A DNA stretch of 64,000 nt from Propionibacteriaceae bacterium (lineage in GTDB: Bacteria > Actinomycetota > Actinomycetes > Propionibacteriales > Propionibacteriaceae), in the NCBI GenBank assembly GCA_031266665.1, contig JAISAO010000035.1, positions 23,650-87,649 on the forward strand, in the 5' to 3' direction. Shown here piece after piece: positions 54,911 to 63,472 of the stretch (its first letter is position 1; the number at the start of each line of letters is the position of its first letter). A program made the translations under genes and the position numbers. The notes under the pieces were generated by a model. The model ran no database searches. It was not told where the DNA came from and worked only from the letters and a program-made list of their open reading frames with translations.

Positions 54911-55615
54911 TCACCGCTCTGGCTGGGGCGCCGACGGGGCCTGACGTTTGGCCCGGCGGCTGGTCGGTTTGAGGCGTGGGGCATGGAGGCGGTGGACCTG
55001 GTCGGCGCACTGGGCCACCTCCGGGGAGTGGGTCACGACGATGACGCACTTGCCCTCCTGGGCCGAGGCGGCCAGCAGGTCGATGATGTCCTCCTGGGTG
55101 GCCAGGTCGAGGTTGCCGGTCGGCTCGTCGGCCAGGATGACCCGGGGGTCCGCGGCCAGCGCCCGGGCGATGGCCACCCGCTGCTGCTCGCCGCCGGACA
55201 GTTTGAGCACCCGCCGGTCGGCCAGCTCCTGGTTCAGGCCGACCTGGGCCAGCCGCTGGGAGGCGGCCCGGCGCTTGTCCCGGATCGGCTTGCCCGAGGC
55301 CCGCAGGGTCAGTTCGACGTTCTCCCGGGCCGTCAGGTGGGGCAGCAGGTTGAAACTCTGGAAGACCACGCCGACATCGCGGCGGCGGTAGCGGTAGCGG
55401 TCCATTCGGGCCAGGTCGTGGCCGTCGAACTCGATCATGCCGCTGGTGGGCGTGGCCAGCCCGGCCAGCAGCGACAAGACCGTGGTCTTGCCGGCCCCGG
55501 AACGGCCGACGATAGCGTGGAAGCGGCCGGGCTCGAAGCTCCAGTCGAGGTCGCGCAGGACCTCGGTGGCGCCGTCGTAGGAGTAGCCGACGGCGTGCAG
55601 GCTGATCAGACTCAT
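54911..55615 (-). CDS. ABC exporter ATPase, MacB/LolD type
   Basis: A 234-residue ATPase. Walker A GRSGAGKT, Q loop VVFQSFNLLPHLTARENVEL, signature LSGGEQQRVAIARAL, Walker B VILADEPTGNLD and H loop VVTHSPEVA. The C-terminal extension (RLKPTSRRAKRQAPSAPQ) is basic. It pairs with the FtsX-like permease 70 bases upstream. Such pairs export peptides, lipids or drugs, or act as cell-envelope mechanotransmitters; substrate unknown. Confidence 0.92.
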   Translation of the reverse strand: MSLISLHAVGYSYDGATEVLRDLDWSFEPGRFHAIVGRSGAGKTTVLSLLAGLATPTSGMIEFDGHDLARMDRYRYRRRDVGVVFQSFNLLPHLTARENVELTLRASGKPIRDKRRAASQRLAQVGLNQELADRRVLKLSGGEQQRVAIARALAADPRVILADEPTGNLDLATQEDIIDLLAASAQEGKCVIVVTHSPEVAQCADQVHRLHAPRLKPTSRRAKRQAPSAPQPER

Positions 55616-55685
55616 GAGGTTTCTCCAAGGTGTCGGTCGGGCCTGGCCGGACGGCCGGGCGGGCGAATGGTGCGGGTGGGGCCGG

Positions 55686-57326
55686 TCATGAGCGGTTGGC
55701 CAGGATAGTCAGCGGGTCGTAGCGCAGGGCCGAGACGACGCCGGCGGCCGAGGCCACGACGATCAGGCCGAGGCCGATGGCGGCCACCTGGCCGACCACG
55801 GCCAGGTCGAGGCTGGCGTTGATCTGGTCCAGGTAGGCCACGGCCTGGCTGGCGCTGGGCCAGCGGCCGACCGTCCCGCCGCTGAGGACGGGGCCGCCCG
55901 CGTTCCCCCCGCCGGGGTCGGAGCCGCCGGGTCGGCCGAAGCTCTGCTCCTGGGCGGTTTGCTGGGCCTGCTGCTGGGCCACCTGATCGCTCAGCAGATG
56001 GTCGGCCAGCGGCGGCGCGGCGGCCGCGCCGACACCCAAGCCGACGATCAGGGCGAGCAGGGCGACGACGCCGACCTCGGCCACGAACTGGAGGGCGACC
56101 TTGGGCTTGGCGACGCCGACAGCGGTCAGGACGCCGATCTCGTACTTGCGCTCGCGAATGTTGAAGATGGTCAAAACGACGATGATGACCGCGCCGACGC
56201 CGAGCACGATCCACAGCAGGGTGGCGGCGAAGCTGGACAGGTTGCGCAGCGGCACCAGGCTGGCCTCATAGTTGTTCAAGTCAGTCGACGTCAGCTGGTA
56301 GACCGCCGGCAGCCCGGCGGCCGTCAGCTCCTGCTGGAAGGCCTCGAAGTCGGCCGGGGAGGCGAAGACGAAGGTCCCGGCGATGGTCGGGCTGAGAGCG
56401 GTCGAGACGGTGTTGCCGTTGGCGTCGGTGGTGGTCGTGGCCTGGTCGCCGGACAGGGTGACGACAGCCCGCAGGGTCGGGTAGGACACGATGACCTGGT
56501 TGGCCGGGTCCTGGGCGGTGGCGAAGCGCAGCACGGGGCCGGAGCCGCCGGTCGTCGAGCTGCCCTGGTTGCTGTACAGGCCGGTGATGTCACAGGTGTA
56601 GGTCTGGTCGGCGGCGGCCGGGTTGGCCAGGGTCAGGGCGTCGCCCACGGCCAGACCGTTGAAGGCGGCGAACTCGTCTGTCACCAGGCAGTCGTCGTCG
56701 GCCGCCGCCAGGTCGATCATGGCGCCGTCGACTATTTGACTGGCGCCGGAGACGAACTCGGTCATGGCCTCCTGCGAGCCGTAGCCGGTGACGGTCAGGT
56801 CGCCCAGGCTGCGGCCGTCGAAGACCTGGAAGTCGCCCGGCCCGCCGGCGCCGCCGCCGAAGCCGCCTCCCCACTGGTCCATCCCGGTCGTCACGGTCTG
56901 GTCGGCGGCCTCGGTCGAACTCTCGGTCGACACCGCTTGGACGTCCCCGGTGGCGTCGAGTGAGATCGAGCCGGAGTAGCGCAGGCCGGCCACCCGGTCC
57001 GAATCGGCGTAGGCCAGAAGCTGGTCCAGCGTCAGGTCGGGGTACTGGGCCAGGGCGGCCCGCAGGCTGTCGCCCATGGCCCCGGGGTCCGAGGCCTCGG
57101 TGGTGGTGTCGGACTGGAGCTGGGACATGACGGCCTGGCGGTCCAGGCTGATCGTGCCGGTGATGGTGAGCTGGGCCAGCCCGTCGGTCTCGGCCTGGCG
57201 GGCGGCGTGACGGATGCCCAGGGCGACGCAGGCCGCCGCCGCCACCGCCATGACCACCAGGCCCATCAAGATGTTGCGGCCCTTGGAGCGGGCGATGGAT
57301 GTCAGCGCGTTGATGATGACGAACAT
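55686..57326 (-). CDS. FtsX/MacB-type ABC exporter permease
   Basis: A 546-residue membrane protein. One N-terminal helix (about 20-40) is followed by a large extracellular domain of about 330 residues rich in Asp, Ser and Gly, then the FtsX core with three helices near the C-terminus (about 375-400, 425-450, 515-540) and the motif RERKYEIGVLTAVG that contacts the ATPase. A Gln/Gly-rich stretch (about 455-490) precedes the last helix. It precedes the ATPase and forms one operon with it. A GGGAGG site lies before the ATG. Confidence 0.88.
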   Translation of the reverse strand: MFVIINALTSIARSKGRNILMGLVVMAVAAAACVALGIRHAARQAETDGLAQLTITGTISLDRQAVMSQLQSDTTTEASDPGAMGDSLRAALAQYPDLTLDQLLAYADSDRVAGLRYSGSISLDATGDVQAVSTESSTEAADQTVTTGMDQWGGGFGGGAGGPGDFQVFDGRSLGDLTVTGYGSQEAMTEFVSGASQIVDGAMIDLAAADDDCLVTDEFAAFNGLAVGDALTLANPAAADQTYTCDITGLYSNQGSSTTGGSGPVLRFATAQDPANQVIVSYPTLRAVVTLSGDQATTTTDANGNTVSTALSPTIAGTFVFASPADFEAFQQELTAAGLPAVYQLTSTDLNNYEASLVPLRNLSSFAATLLWIVLGVGAVIIVVLTIFNIRERKYEIGVLTAVGVAKPKVALQFVAEVGVVALLALIVGLGVGAAAAPPLADHLLSDQVAQQQAQQTAQEQSFGRPGGSDPGGGNAGGPVLSGGTVGRWPSASQAVAYLDQINASLDLAVVGQVAAIGLGLIVVASAAGVVSALRYDPLTILANRS

Positions 57327-57601
57327 GGGGCCTCCCGGTGGGCGCTGGGCGATAACGGGAAGAGTCTGGCGGGACGGGTCCCAGGACTCTCACAGAGAAA
57401 TCCCATAACTGGCTAAGAAAACTCCCGGCCCCGCGAGACCTCTGGGATCAGCCCAGATCCGCCGCTGATCGGCGGGGCGAGCGACGTCCCACGAGTGGGC
57501 GTTGGAGCCGGCGCGTAGACGCGCTGGACCTCTGTTGAGCGTCGGGGCCACCGCCAGCGCGCCCGGATGGGGTCGCTCGGTGGTCGAGCAGCGGTAGATC
57601 G

Positions 57602-57835
57602 TCGCCGCTGGTCTGGGGAGCGGCGGCGGGGGTGCTCGACACCATCACCAACAGCTTCATGTTCCAGGCCTTCAACCAATCGTCGCTGATCTTGGTCAGC
57701 GTGGTCGAAGCCCTCTATCCGGCGGCCACCGTCGCCCTGGCCGTCGTCTGGCTGCGCGAGGCCTGCGGCCCCCGCCGCGCTCTGGGTCTGGCCGGCGGCC
57801 TGGCGGCCATTGTCTGGCTGGTGCTCGGGGCCTGA
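57602..57835 (+). pseudogene. Remnant of an EamA/DMT-family transporter
   Basis: About 77 codons that match only the last two to three membrane helices of an EamA-type drug/metabolite transporter: GVLDTITNSFMFQAFNQSSL, then ALYPAATVALAVVWLREACG and a final helix. The rest of the gene is missing; upstream lies unrelated sequence. Translation from the internal GTG would give 67 residues but no full transporter. A decayed fragment. Confidence 0.65.
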
Positions 57836-57866
57836 CCTCCAGGCGCCCCGGCGGTAGGCTGGGGCT

Positions 57867-58127
57867 GTGACTGAGACTCCTGGCAGCGGCTTCGCCCCCG
57901 GCTCGCAGACCGTTTTGGAGCGATCGCCCGTCTTGTCGGACGAGGACGACCACGAGCGCTACTCGCACTTCGTGGACAAGGACAAGCTGACCCGGGCGGT
58001 GATCCTGGGCACCCCTGTGGTGGCCCTCTGCGGCAAGATCTGGGTGCCGACGCGCGACCCCGAGAAGTACCCGGTCTGCCCCGAGTGCAAAGAGATCTGG
58101 GAGTCCTTGCCGACCGCCCTGAGCTGA
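57867..58127 (+). CDS. DUF3039 protein
   Basis: An 86-residue actinobacterial protein of unknown function. The conserved block is HFVDKDKLTRAVILGTPVVA, followed by a Cys and a C-x2-C pair (VCPECKEIW) that may bind zinc. The start is GTG 6 bases after TAGGCT (57855-57860), suggesting a leaderless mRNA. It lies between a transporter remnant and the convergent SEFIR-CHAT gene, 6 bases from the latter's stop. Confidence 0.8.
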   Translation: MTETPGSGFAPGSQTVLERSPVLSDEDDHERYSHFVDKDKLTRAVILGTPVVALCGKIWVPTRDPEKYPVCPECKEIWESLPTALS

Positions 58128-58133
58128 CGGGCG

Positions 58134-61100
58134 CTAGTCCAGGTTCTCAAGGCGACTGCGCAATCGCGACAGGTCACGTTGCCATTCGACGTTGCCCGGA
58201 TCGATCTGGACCAGCCGCTCAGCGATGGCCAAGCCCTTCTCGTAATGGGCCCGCGCGCCCGACCCGTCCCCGGCCGCCACCGCCAGATCACCCAACTTGT
58301 TATGGCTGATCGACAAGTCGCGCTGCCACCCGGCATTGCCCGGATCGGCCTCGGCCAAACGCTCACGAATGGCCAAAGCCGCCTCATAATGGGCCCGAGC
58401 GCCCGACCCGTCCCCGGCCGCCACCGCCAGATTGCCCAACCTTTCATGGCTGATCGACAAGTCACGCTGCCACCCGGCATTGCCCGGATCACTCCCGGCC
58501 AAACGCTCACTAATGGCCAAAGCCGCCTCATAATGAGCCCGCGCCCCCGACCCGTCCCCGGCCGCCACCGCCAAATCACCCAACCTGTCATGGCTGACCG
58601 ACAAGTCACGCTGCCACCCGGCATTGCCCGGATCGATTTCGGCTCTGCGCTTGTTCTGGCGATGGATGTCCTCGGATATAGCGCGAGCGGCCGTCGTGTC
58701 GCCCAGGTCCGTGTGAGCGTCGGTCAGTACCTCGGCGGCGACGGCCCAGGACCGGTCGTCTTTCGGCAGGGCGGGGATTGTCTCTGTGAGGTAGGAGAGT
58801 CGTTGTAGGGTGCCGTCGAGTTGTCTGGTGGCAATCTGTGCTATCAGCTCAGCCGCATCCTCGGTTTGCCCCACTGCTGCCAGGTGATAGGGCGGGTCCA
58901 CAGCGTCGTACAGACTGAAGAATCCGGCTTGAGCACGCGCCTGGTGCAGCGCGATGGCGTGGCTGTGCAGTGTCGTCAGGGTGTCGGAGGGCAGGCCTTC
59001 AGCGAGCATTTCTCTCAGGGCCGGTATGACCTCGATGTCGGGTCCAGGGAGCAACAAGGTGAGATCACGCAGCCGATTCACGGCTGTGGTGAACGGCTCG
59101 GTTGGAGGGGGCTGGTGGAGTTGAACCGCCAGGGCGAGATCGGCCGGCGGGAGGGCCATGCGGCAGACCTGGGCCTGGTTGAGGATGGCCCGCTCGTCGG
59201 CGGTCAACTGATCGAGGAGTTGTTTGAGGAGGATGTTCTGACTGCCCAAGATGAGCGCGGTTCGGACGGCCGCGGGCAGCTCGGCCTGGTCCTCGCCCAG
59301 CGTGATCTCCAGGTCGCGGGCCAGTTGGTTCAGGCTGGCGGTGATCTCCGGCAGGTTCGAGCGCCCACCCCGTAAGAGGGCGTCGACGAAGTAGACCAGT
59401 CGCGGATGTCCGCCGATGGTGGAGTGCAATAATACCCAGTCGGCCCGCGACAGTTCCCGTAGGGCCGGCAGCCGCAGGAACAACCGTCCTAACTCGGCGT
59501 TGCTCAACGGCGGCACCTCGATCCGGGCCAAAAACAAGCCGGCCTGGTCGGGCAAGGGATAGCGGGAAGTCACCAAGACCCCGCCGCCGCCGTCGTTCCG
59601 CGCGGCGGTTTCCGTCAGCGCCCGGATGGTGTCGCCTAGGACCGAGCCACCGGCCTCGTCATCCCGGAAGGCGACCATGCCGTCCGAACCGTCCGAGACC
59701 AGGGACAGATTCTGCTCGAAGTCGTCGAACAAGATGAGCAGACGGCACCGGGCCAGGCTCTGGGCGACGACATCCAGTCGCTCGGCGTCCTCCCGAGAAC
59801 CGTCGCCGAGAACCCGGGCAGCCTCCATGTCGGTCGGCTCCAGGGCTTGGGTGACGGCGGTGAAGAGGGCGGCCGGGTTCCAGGCACCCTCATGAACGGC
59901 GATCATCCAGCCGTCGTCCCGCAGCCGCTGGGTCAGGCGCCCGGCGATGGCGGTCTTACCGATACCGCCCAAGCCGGTCAGGATGACGCCACCGACGGAG
60001 CCGTGACGGTCCTTCGCCGCCGGCCGGCGGCGGAACACGGCCATGGCCTGACGGACCTCGGCCCGCCGGCCGATCAGCTCGCCCAGGCGAAGCTGACGCA
60101 CCTGCCCGCCCTGGGGGAACTCCGGGGGCCGCTTCAACGGCTCCTTAGGGAGCGCCGGGTCGACCAGCGGGGCGTCTCCGGCGGCCGTCCACAAGGTCGC
60201 CAACGGCCACTCGGGGCGTCGGGGCGGACGCTGGGAGTCCGCGTGTCGGCGCCGCTGCTCGGCCTGGTGGCGGGCGTCGGCCAGACTATGGGCCACCGTC
60301 CAAGCGGGATGTTTTACCAGGTTCGTGTACAGCAATCCGGTCAACTCGGTGGCGTAGACATCGGTCACCGACGCTTGCATGGCGATAACCCGGTCCGCTC
60401 CCTGCGCCACCAGATTGGCGGCCAGCCCGGGATGGTCGGTGTCCATCTTCGAGCACGACGACAACACGACCAACGGGATCGGCTGGCCCGCTCTGCGCAG
60501 ACTCCGGAGGAGTTGTTCGGCGTCCACCGGTAACGGTTGGCCGTCGTCGGTCTCCAACCAGACCTGGTCGGCGTTGCCGTGGGCCGACAGATGCAGGACA
60601 TGGAACCGGTCATCCTCCAGCGTGGAAGTGATCAGATCGGGATGGGCCAACTCCAGGATTCGCAGTTGGCCCTTACGGGCCGATTCCTGGGTGGCGTCCA
60701 AGACGGCCTGCATATCGGCCTCGACATCCAACGGCCGCAGACCCTCCGGCGCCGCCACCGCCGCCAGTAATTTCACCGGCCCGGGCAACACCACCGGAGT
60801 CTGACGCGGCGCGTCTGCGAGCCGGCGGCAGACCGTCACCCCGGGTTCCAAACAGATCGGCTCGGCCGCGTCGGGCAACCACAACAACTCGACCGGCAGA
60901 GTCTGCAACAAATCGGCCGGCCCGACCACCGTCAAGCCGACGGCCTGCTCGATCAGACGTCCGGCTAGCAGGCGTGAGAGTTGCGTCAAGGTGGCATCGC
61001 TCCAGACGACCCGCGCCAACTGTTGGCCTGTCTGACGCAGTTTCTGCGCCGCCTGGGTCGGCGTCAAGGCGGCGACGGCGTTCAGGACATCGAGTGGGAC

Positions 61101-61766
61101 GGGCGGCCACTCAATGGTCGTCTTGCCCGACAGAACCCGGTCGACTTCGGTGCTGACAGTCACCGTCTGGTCAGAGTCACGGGTCAGACTCACGAGGATG
61201 TCAGTCTGCAAGGCCCTGAAGACGGCGGCGGTGGGCGGAGTTGATGGGGCCGCGGGCGGTGTCTGGTCGAACCTGACCAGCTCGCCCAACGGCGGCATCG
61301 GTTGGGTTTGGTCGGTCAGGTAGCGCAACAGAGGCTCGACACCCGCTGGCGTGTAGGACGTGACCGTGTAGTAGGTGTGAGAGGCGGGGGCCGCCCAGAC
61401 GGGCAGCTCCTCGGCCGACCGGCCGGGCAACACCACCGGCAGAAAACGCTTCCCGCCCGCCTCTTGGTCGCTGTAAACAGCGTCCCGGATCAACCTGGCC
61501 TCCCACTGGACACCCCGGCCCTCCCCAGGCGCGGCCTCGGCTCCGGAGCGGCGGCGGTAGGCGGGGGAGGCGATCATCAAGACGAAGTCGGCCGCCGTGA
61601 TCTCCGTCTCCATCCACAACGGCCAATCCTGGGGGAACTGGGCCGCATAGACGTCAAGCCGGGCGTCGACACCACATTGACGCAGAAAAACCCAGAAGTC
61701 GGCCACGACCCGCTCATGCTCGGGGGTGTCGTGGGCATAGGAGATGAAAACGCGAGACGTCGGCAT
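58134..61766 (-). CDS. SEFIR-CHAT-NB-ARC-TPR protein
   Basis: A 1210-residue protein that combines four modules of the STAND/caspase-like world. Residues about 4-150: SEFIR/TIR-like (RVFISYAHDTPEHERVVADF, then MIASPAYRRR). About 240-520: CHAT caspase-like protease with His 396 (LSAHG) and Cys 438 (LSSCS). About 575-850: NB-ARC ATPase, Walker A GLGGIGKT with Lys 604, Walker B LLILFDDF. From about 1045: TPR-like repeats of exactly 48 residues beginning DPGNAGWQRDLS. Such proteins act as sensors that turn on a protease or nucleotide signal on phage or stress cues. No obvious effector partner is adjacent. Function inferred from domains. Confidence 0.88.
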   Translation of the reverse strand: MPTSRVFISYAHDTPEHERVVADFWVFLRQCGVDARLDVYAAQFPQDWPLWMETEITAADFVLMIASPAYRRRSGAEAAPGEGRGVQWEARLIRDAVYSDQEAGGKRFLPVVLPGRSAEELPVWAAPASHTYYTVTSYTPAGVEPLLRYLTDQTQPMPPLGELVRFDQTPPAAPSTPPTAAVFRALQTDILVSLTRDSDQTVTVSTEVDRVLSGKTTIEWPPVPLDVLNAVAALTPTQAAQKLRQTGQQLARVVWSDATLTQLSRLLAGRLIEQAVGLTVVGPADLLQTLPVELLWLPDAAEPICLEPGVTVCRRLADAPRQTPVVLPGPVKLLAAVAAPEGLRPLDVEADMQAVLDATQESARKGQLRILELAHPDLITSTLEDDRFHVLHLSAHGNADQVWLETDDGQPLPVDAEQLLRSLRRAGQPIPLVVLSSCSKMDTDHPGLAANLVAQGADRVIAMQASVTDVYATELTGLLYTNLVKHPAWTVAHSLADARHQAEQRRRHADSQRPPRRPEWPLATLWTAAGDAPLVDPALPKEPLKRPPEFPQGGQVRQLRLGELIGRRAEVRQAMAVFRRRPAAKDRHGSVGGVILTGLGGIGKTAIAGRLTQRLRDDGWMIAVHEGAWNPAALFTAVTQALEPTDMEAARVLGDGSREDAERLDVVAQSLARCRLLILFDDFEQNLSLVSDGSDGMVAFRDDEAGGSVLGDTIRALTETAARNDGGGGVLVTSRYPLPDQAGLFLARIEVPPLSNAELGRLFLRLPALRELSRADWVLLHSTIGGHPRLVYFVDALLRGGRSNLPEITASLNQLARDLEITLGEDQAELPAAVRTALILGSQNILLKQLLDQLTADERAILNQAQVCRMALPPADLALAVQLHQPPPTEPFTTAVNRLRDLTLLLPGPDIEVIPALREMLAEGLPSDTLTTLHSHAIALHQARAQAGFFSLYDAVDPPYHLAAVGQTEDAAELIAQIATRQLDGTLQRLSYLTETIPALPKDDRSWAVAAEVLTDAHTDLGDTTAARAISEDIHRQNKRRAEIDPGNAGWQRDLSVSHDRLGDLAVAAGDGSGARAHYEAALAISERLAGSDPGNAGWQRDLSISHERLGNLAVAAGDGSGARAHYEAALAIRERLAEADPGNAGWQRDLSISHNKLGDLAVAAGDGSGARAHYEKGLAIAERLVQIDPGNVEWQRDLSRLRSRLENLD
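58203..58634 (-). repeat. Three near-identical 144-base coding repeats
   Basis: The TPR-like part of the large gene contains three 144-base units (58634-58491, 58490-58347, 58346-58203) and part of a fourth. They encode DPGNAGWQRDLS... repeats that differ at only a few residues, and the DNA is nearly as similar. High DNA identity indicates recent expansion or gene conversion, and slippage could change the copy number. Confidence 0.8.
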
Positions 61767-61817
61767 GGAGCGATCATAGCCACCTGTTTAGGGAGACTTA
61801 TTCACGGGTTGGCCCGG

Positions 61818-61838
61818 ATCCCGGATCAAGTCCGGGAT
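61818..61838. repeat. Short intergenic palindrome, GTCCGGGAT family
   Basis: ATCCCGGA-TCAAG-TCCGGGAT is a perfect 8-base-pair inverted repeat in the 180-base gap between the large gene and thrC. Related copies lie near 17510, 17610 and 41470. The rest of this gap shows no gene. Confidence 0.6.
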
Positions 61839-61946
61839 GACGACGGGCGACCCCTGGCGAGCCCGACCCGCAGCGGAAGGCAGCCCGAAAGCCCGCCCCG
61901 AACCCGATCCGCCGGCTGGCCGGGTCAGCCTCGGACGCCCGCCGGG

Positions 61947-63383
61947 TCAGTCCCGGACGTGGGCGGCGATGATCTGTTTCAGGCGCTCCACGTCGTCGCC
62001 CTCGGCCAGGTCGATGGTGTGGGCCGGAGTGTCGAGGACGCGGGCGAAGCGGGGCGGCGTCGGGGCCGGGCGGCCGATGGCGGCGGCGATGGTGTGGGCG
62101 AACTTGACCGGCAGGGCGGTCTCCAGCGTGATCAGCTTGGGGCCGCCGAGGTGGGACTGGGCCACATGCACGCCGTCGGCGGTGTGGGGGTCGATGATCA
62201 AGCCGGTACGCTGGTGCAGCCGGCGGATGGTGGCCAGGCGGTCGGCGTGGGTCGAGGTGCCGGCGACGAAGCCGTAGCGCCGCTGGGCCCGGGCCAGCAG
62301 CGGCCCGGACAGGTCGATCACGCCTGTCTCCGGCAGGACTTGGCCGAACAGGCGGGCTGTTTGGGCGGCGTCGTGGTCCAGCAGGTCGAAGACGAAGCGC
62401 TCGAAGTTGGAGGCCTTGGAGATGTCCATCGACGGGCTGGAGGTCACCAGGGTCTGGGCGCTGGAGCGCACCCGGTAGACCCCGCTGACGAAGAACTCGG
62501 CCAAGACATTGTTCTCGTTGGTGGCCAGGATCAATTGTTCGATGGGCAGGCCCATCTGGCGGGCGATGTGGCCGGACAGGATATTGCCGAAATTGCCGGT
62601 CGGGACGCAGAAACTGACCGACTCGTCGTCGTCGGCCGACAGCTCCAGCCACAGGGCGATGTAGTAAACCACCTGGGCGGCCAGCCGGGCCCAATTGATG
62701 GAGTTAACCGTGCCGATGGCGTGGGCGGCCTTGAAATCGGCGTCGGAGCTGACCGCTTTGACCAGATCCTGGCAGTCGTCGAAACTGCCGGGGACGGTGA
62801 TGTTGACGATTCCGGGATCGTCCAGGCCGTACATCTGGCCCCGCTGGAAAGGCGTCATCCGACCCTGGGGCGAGAGCATGAAAACCTGCACCCGGGACTT
62901 GCCCAGCATGGCCACCTCGGCGGCCGAGCCGGTGTCGCCGGAGGTCGCCCCGATAATGGTCATCCGCTGCTGGCGGCGCTCCAACTCGTACTCGAACAAC
63001 TCGGCCAACAATTGCATCGCCAGGTCCTTGAAGGCGGCCGTCGGCCCGTTCGACAGTCGCCCCAGCCACAGACCGTCCCCCAGCTCGGCCACCGACACGG
63101 CGTCGGGCGAGCCGAACTTGGCCGTGGTGTAGGCCCGGCGGCAGAGGCTCCACAGATCGTCCTCGGGGATGTCGTCGGTGAAACGCCTGAGCACGGCCCA
63201 GGCCAGTCGGGGGTAGCCCCAGTCGGCGTACAGCCGCCGCAGATCCCGCCGCTCGCCCCGGCCCAAGCGGGGGAGGGTCTGGGGCCAGTAGAGGCCGCCG
63301 TCGGGGGCCAGGCCCTCCAACAGGATGTCCGAGAACCCGGCCGGGGACTGGGCGCCGACGTCACGGGTCGACAGGTACATCAT
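61947..63383 (-). CDS. thrC: Threonine synthase
   Basis: PLP enzyme converting phosphohomoserine to threonine. At 478 residues it is the long (E. coli/yeast-like) type, with the N-terminal STRDVGAQSPAGFSDILLEGLAPDGGLY block. The PLP lysine lies in GPTAAFKDLAMQLL, with ATSGDTGSAAEVAML and SINWARLAAQVVYY following, and the FCVPTGNFGNILSG phosphate loop. It stands alone; hom and thrB are not nearby. Assignment firm. Confidence 0.95.
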   Translation of the reverse strand: MMYLSTRDVGAQSPAGFSDILLEGLAPDGGLYWPQTLPRLGRGERRDLRRLYADWGYPRLAWAVLRRFTDDIPEDDLWSLCRRAYTTAKFGSPDAVSVAELGDGLWLGRLSNGPTAAFKDLAMQLLAELFEYELERRQQRMTIIGATSGDTGSAAEVAMLGKSRVQVFMLSPQGRMTPFQRGQMYGLDDPGIVNITVPGSFDDCQDLVKAVSSDADFKAAHAIGTVNSINWARLAAQVVYYIALWLELSADDDESVSFCVPTGNFGNILSGHIARQMGLPIEQLILATNENNVLAEFFVSGVYRVRSSAQTLVTSSPSMDISKASNFERFVFDLLDHDAAQTARLFGQVLPETGVIDLSGPLLARAQRRYGFVAGTSTHADRLATIRRLHQRTGLIIDPHTADGVHVAQSHLGGPKLITLETALPVKFAHTIAAAIGRPAPTPPRFARVLDTPAHTIDLAEGDDVERLKQIIAAHVRD

Positions 63384-63472
63384 CTGGTGGTTCCTCCCTC
63401 GCCCCGCCGACGGGGCTTTGCAGACAAGCGCAAAGACTAGTGGACGGCCGCCCCCGAGCCCAGCCCCGCCGG

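Noticed and set aside
57453..57480. A small hairpin (CCGCCG-CTGAT-CGGCGG) between the exporter and the transporter remnant
   Set aside because: Only six base pairs in very GC-rich DNA; such stems are expected by chance.
58203..58634. A possible CRISPR-like array because of regular spacing
   Set aside because: The 144-base units are contiguous, contain no unique spacers and are in frame coding for TPR-like repeats.
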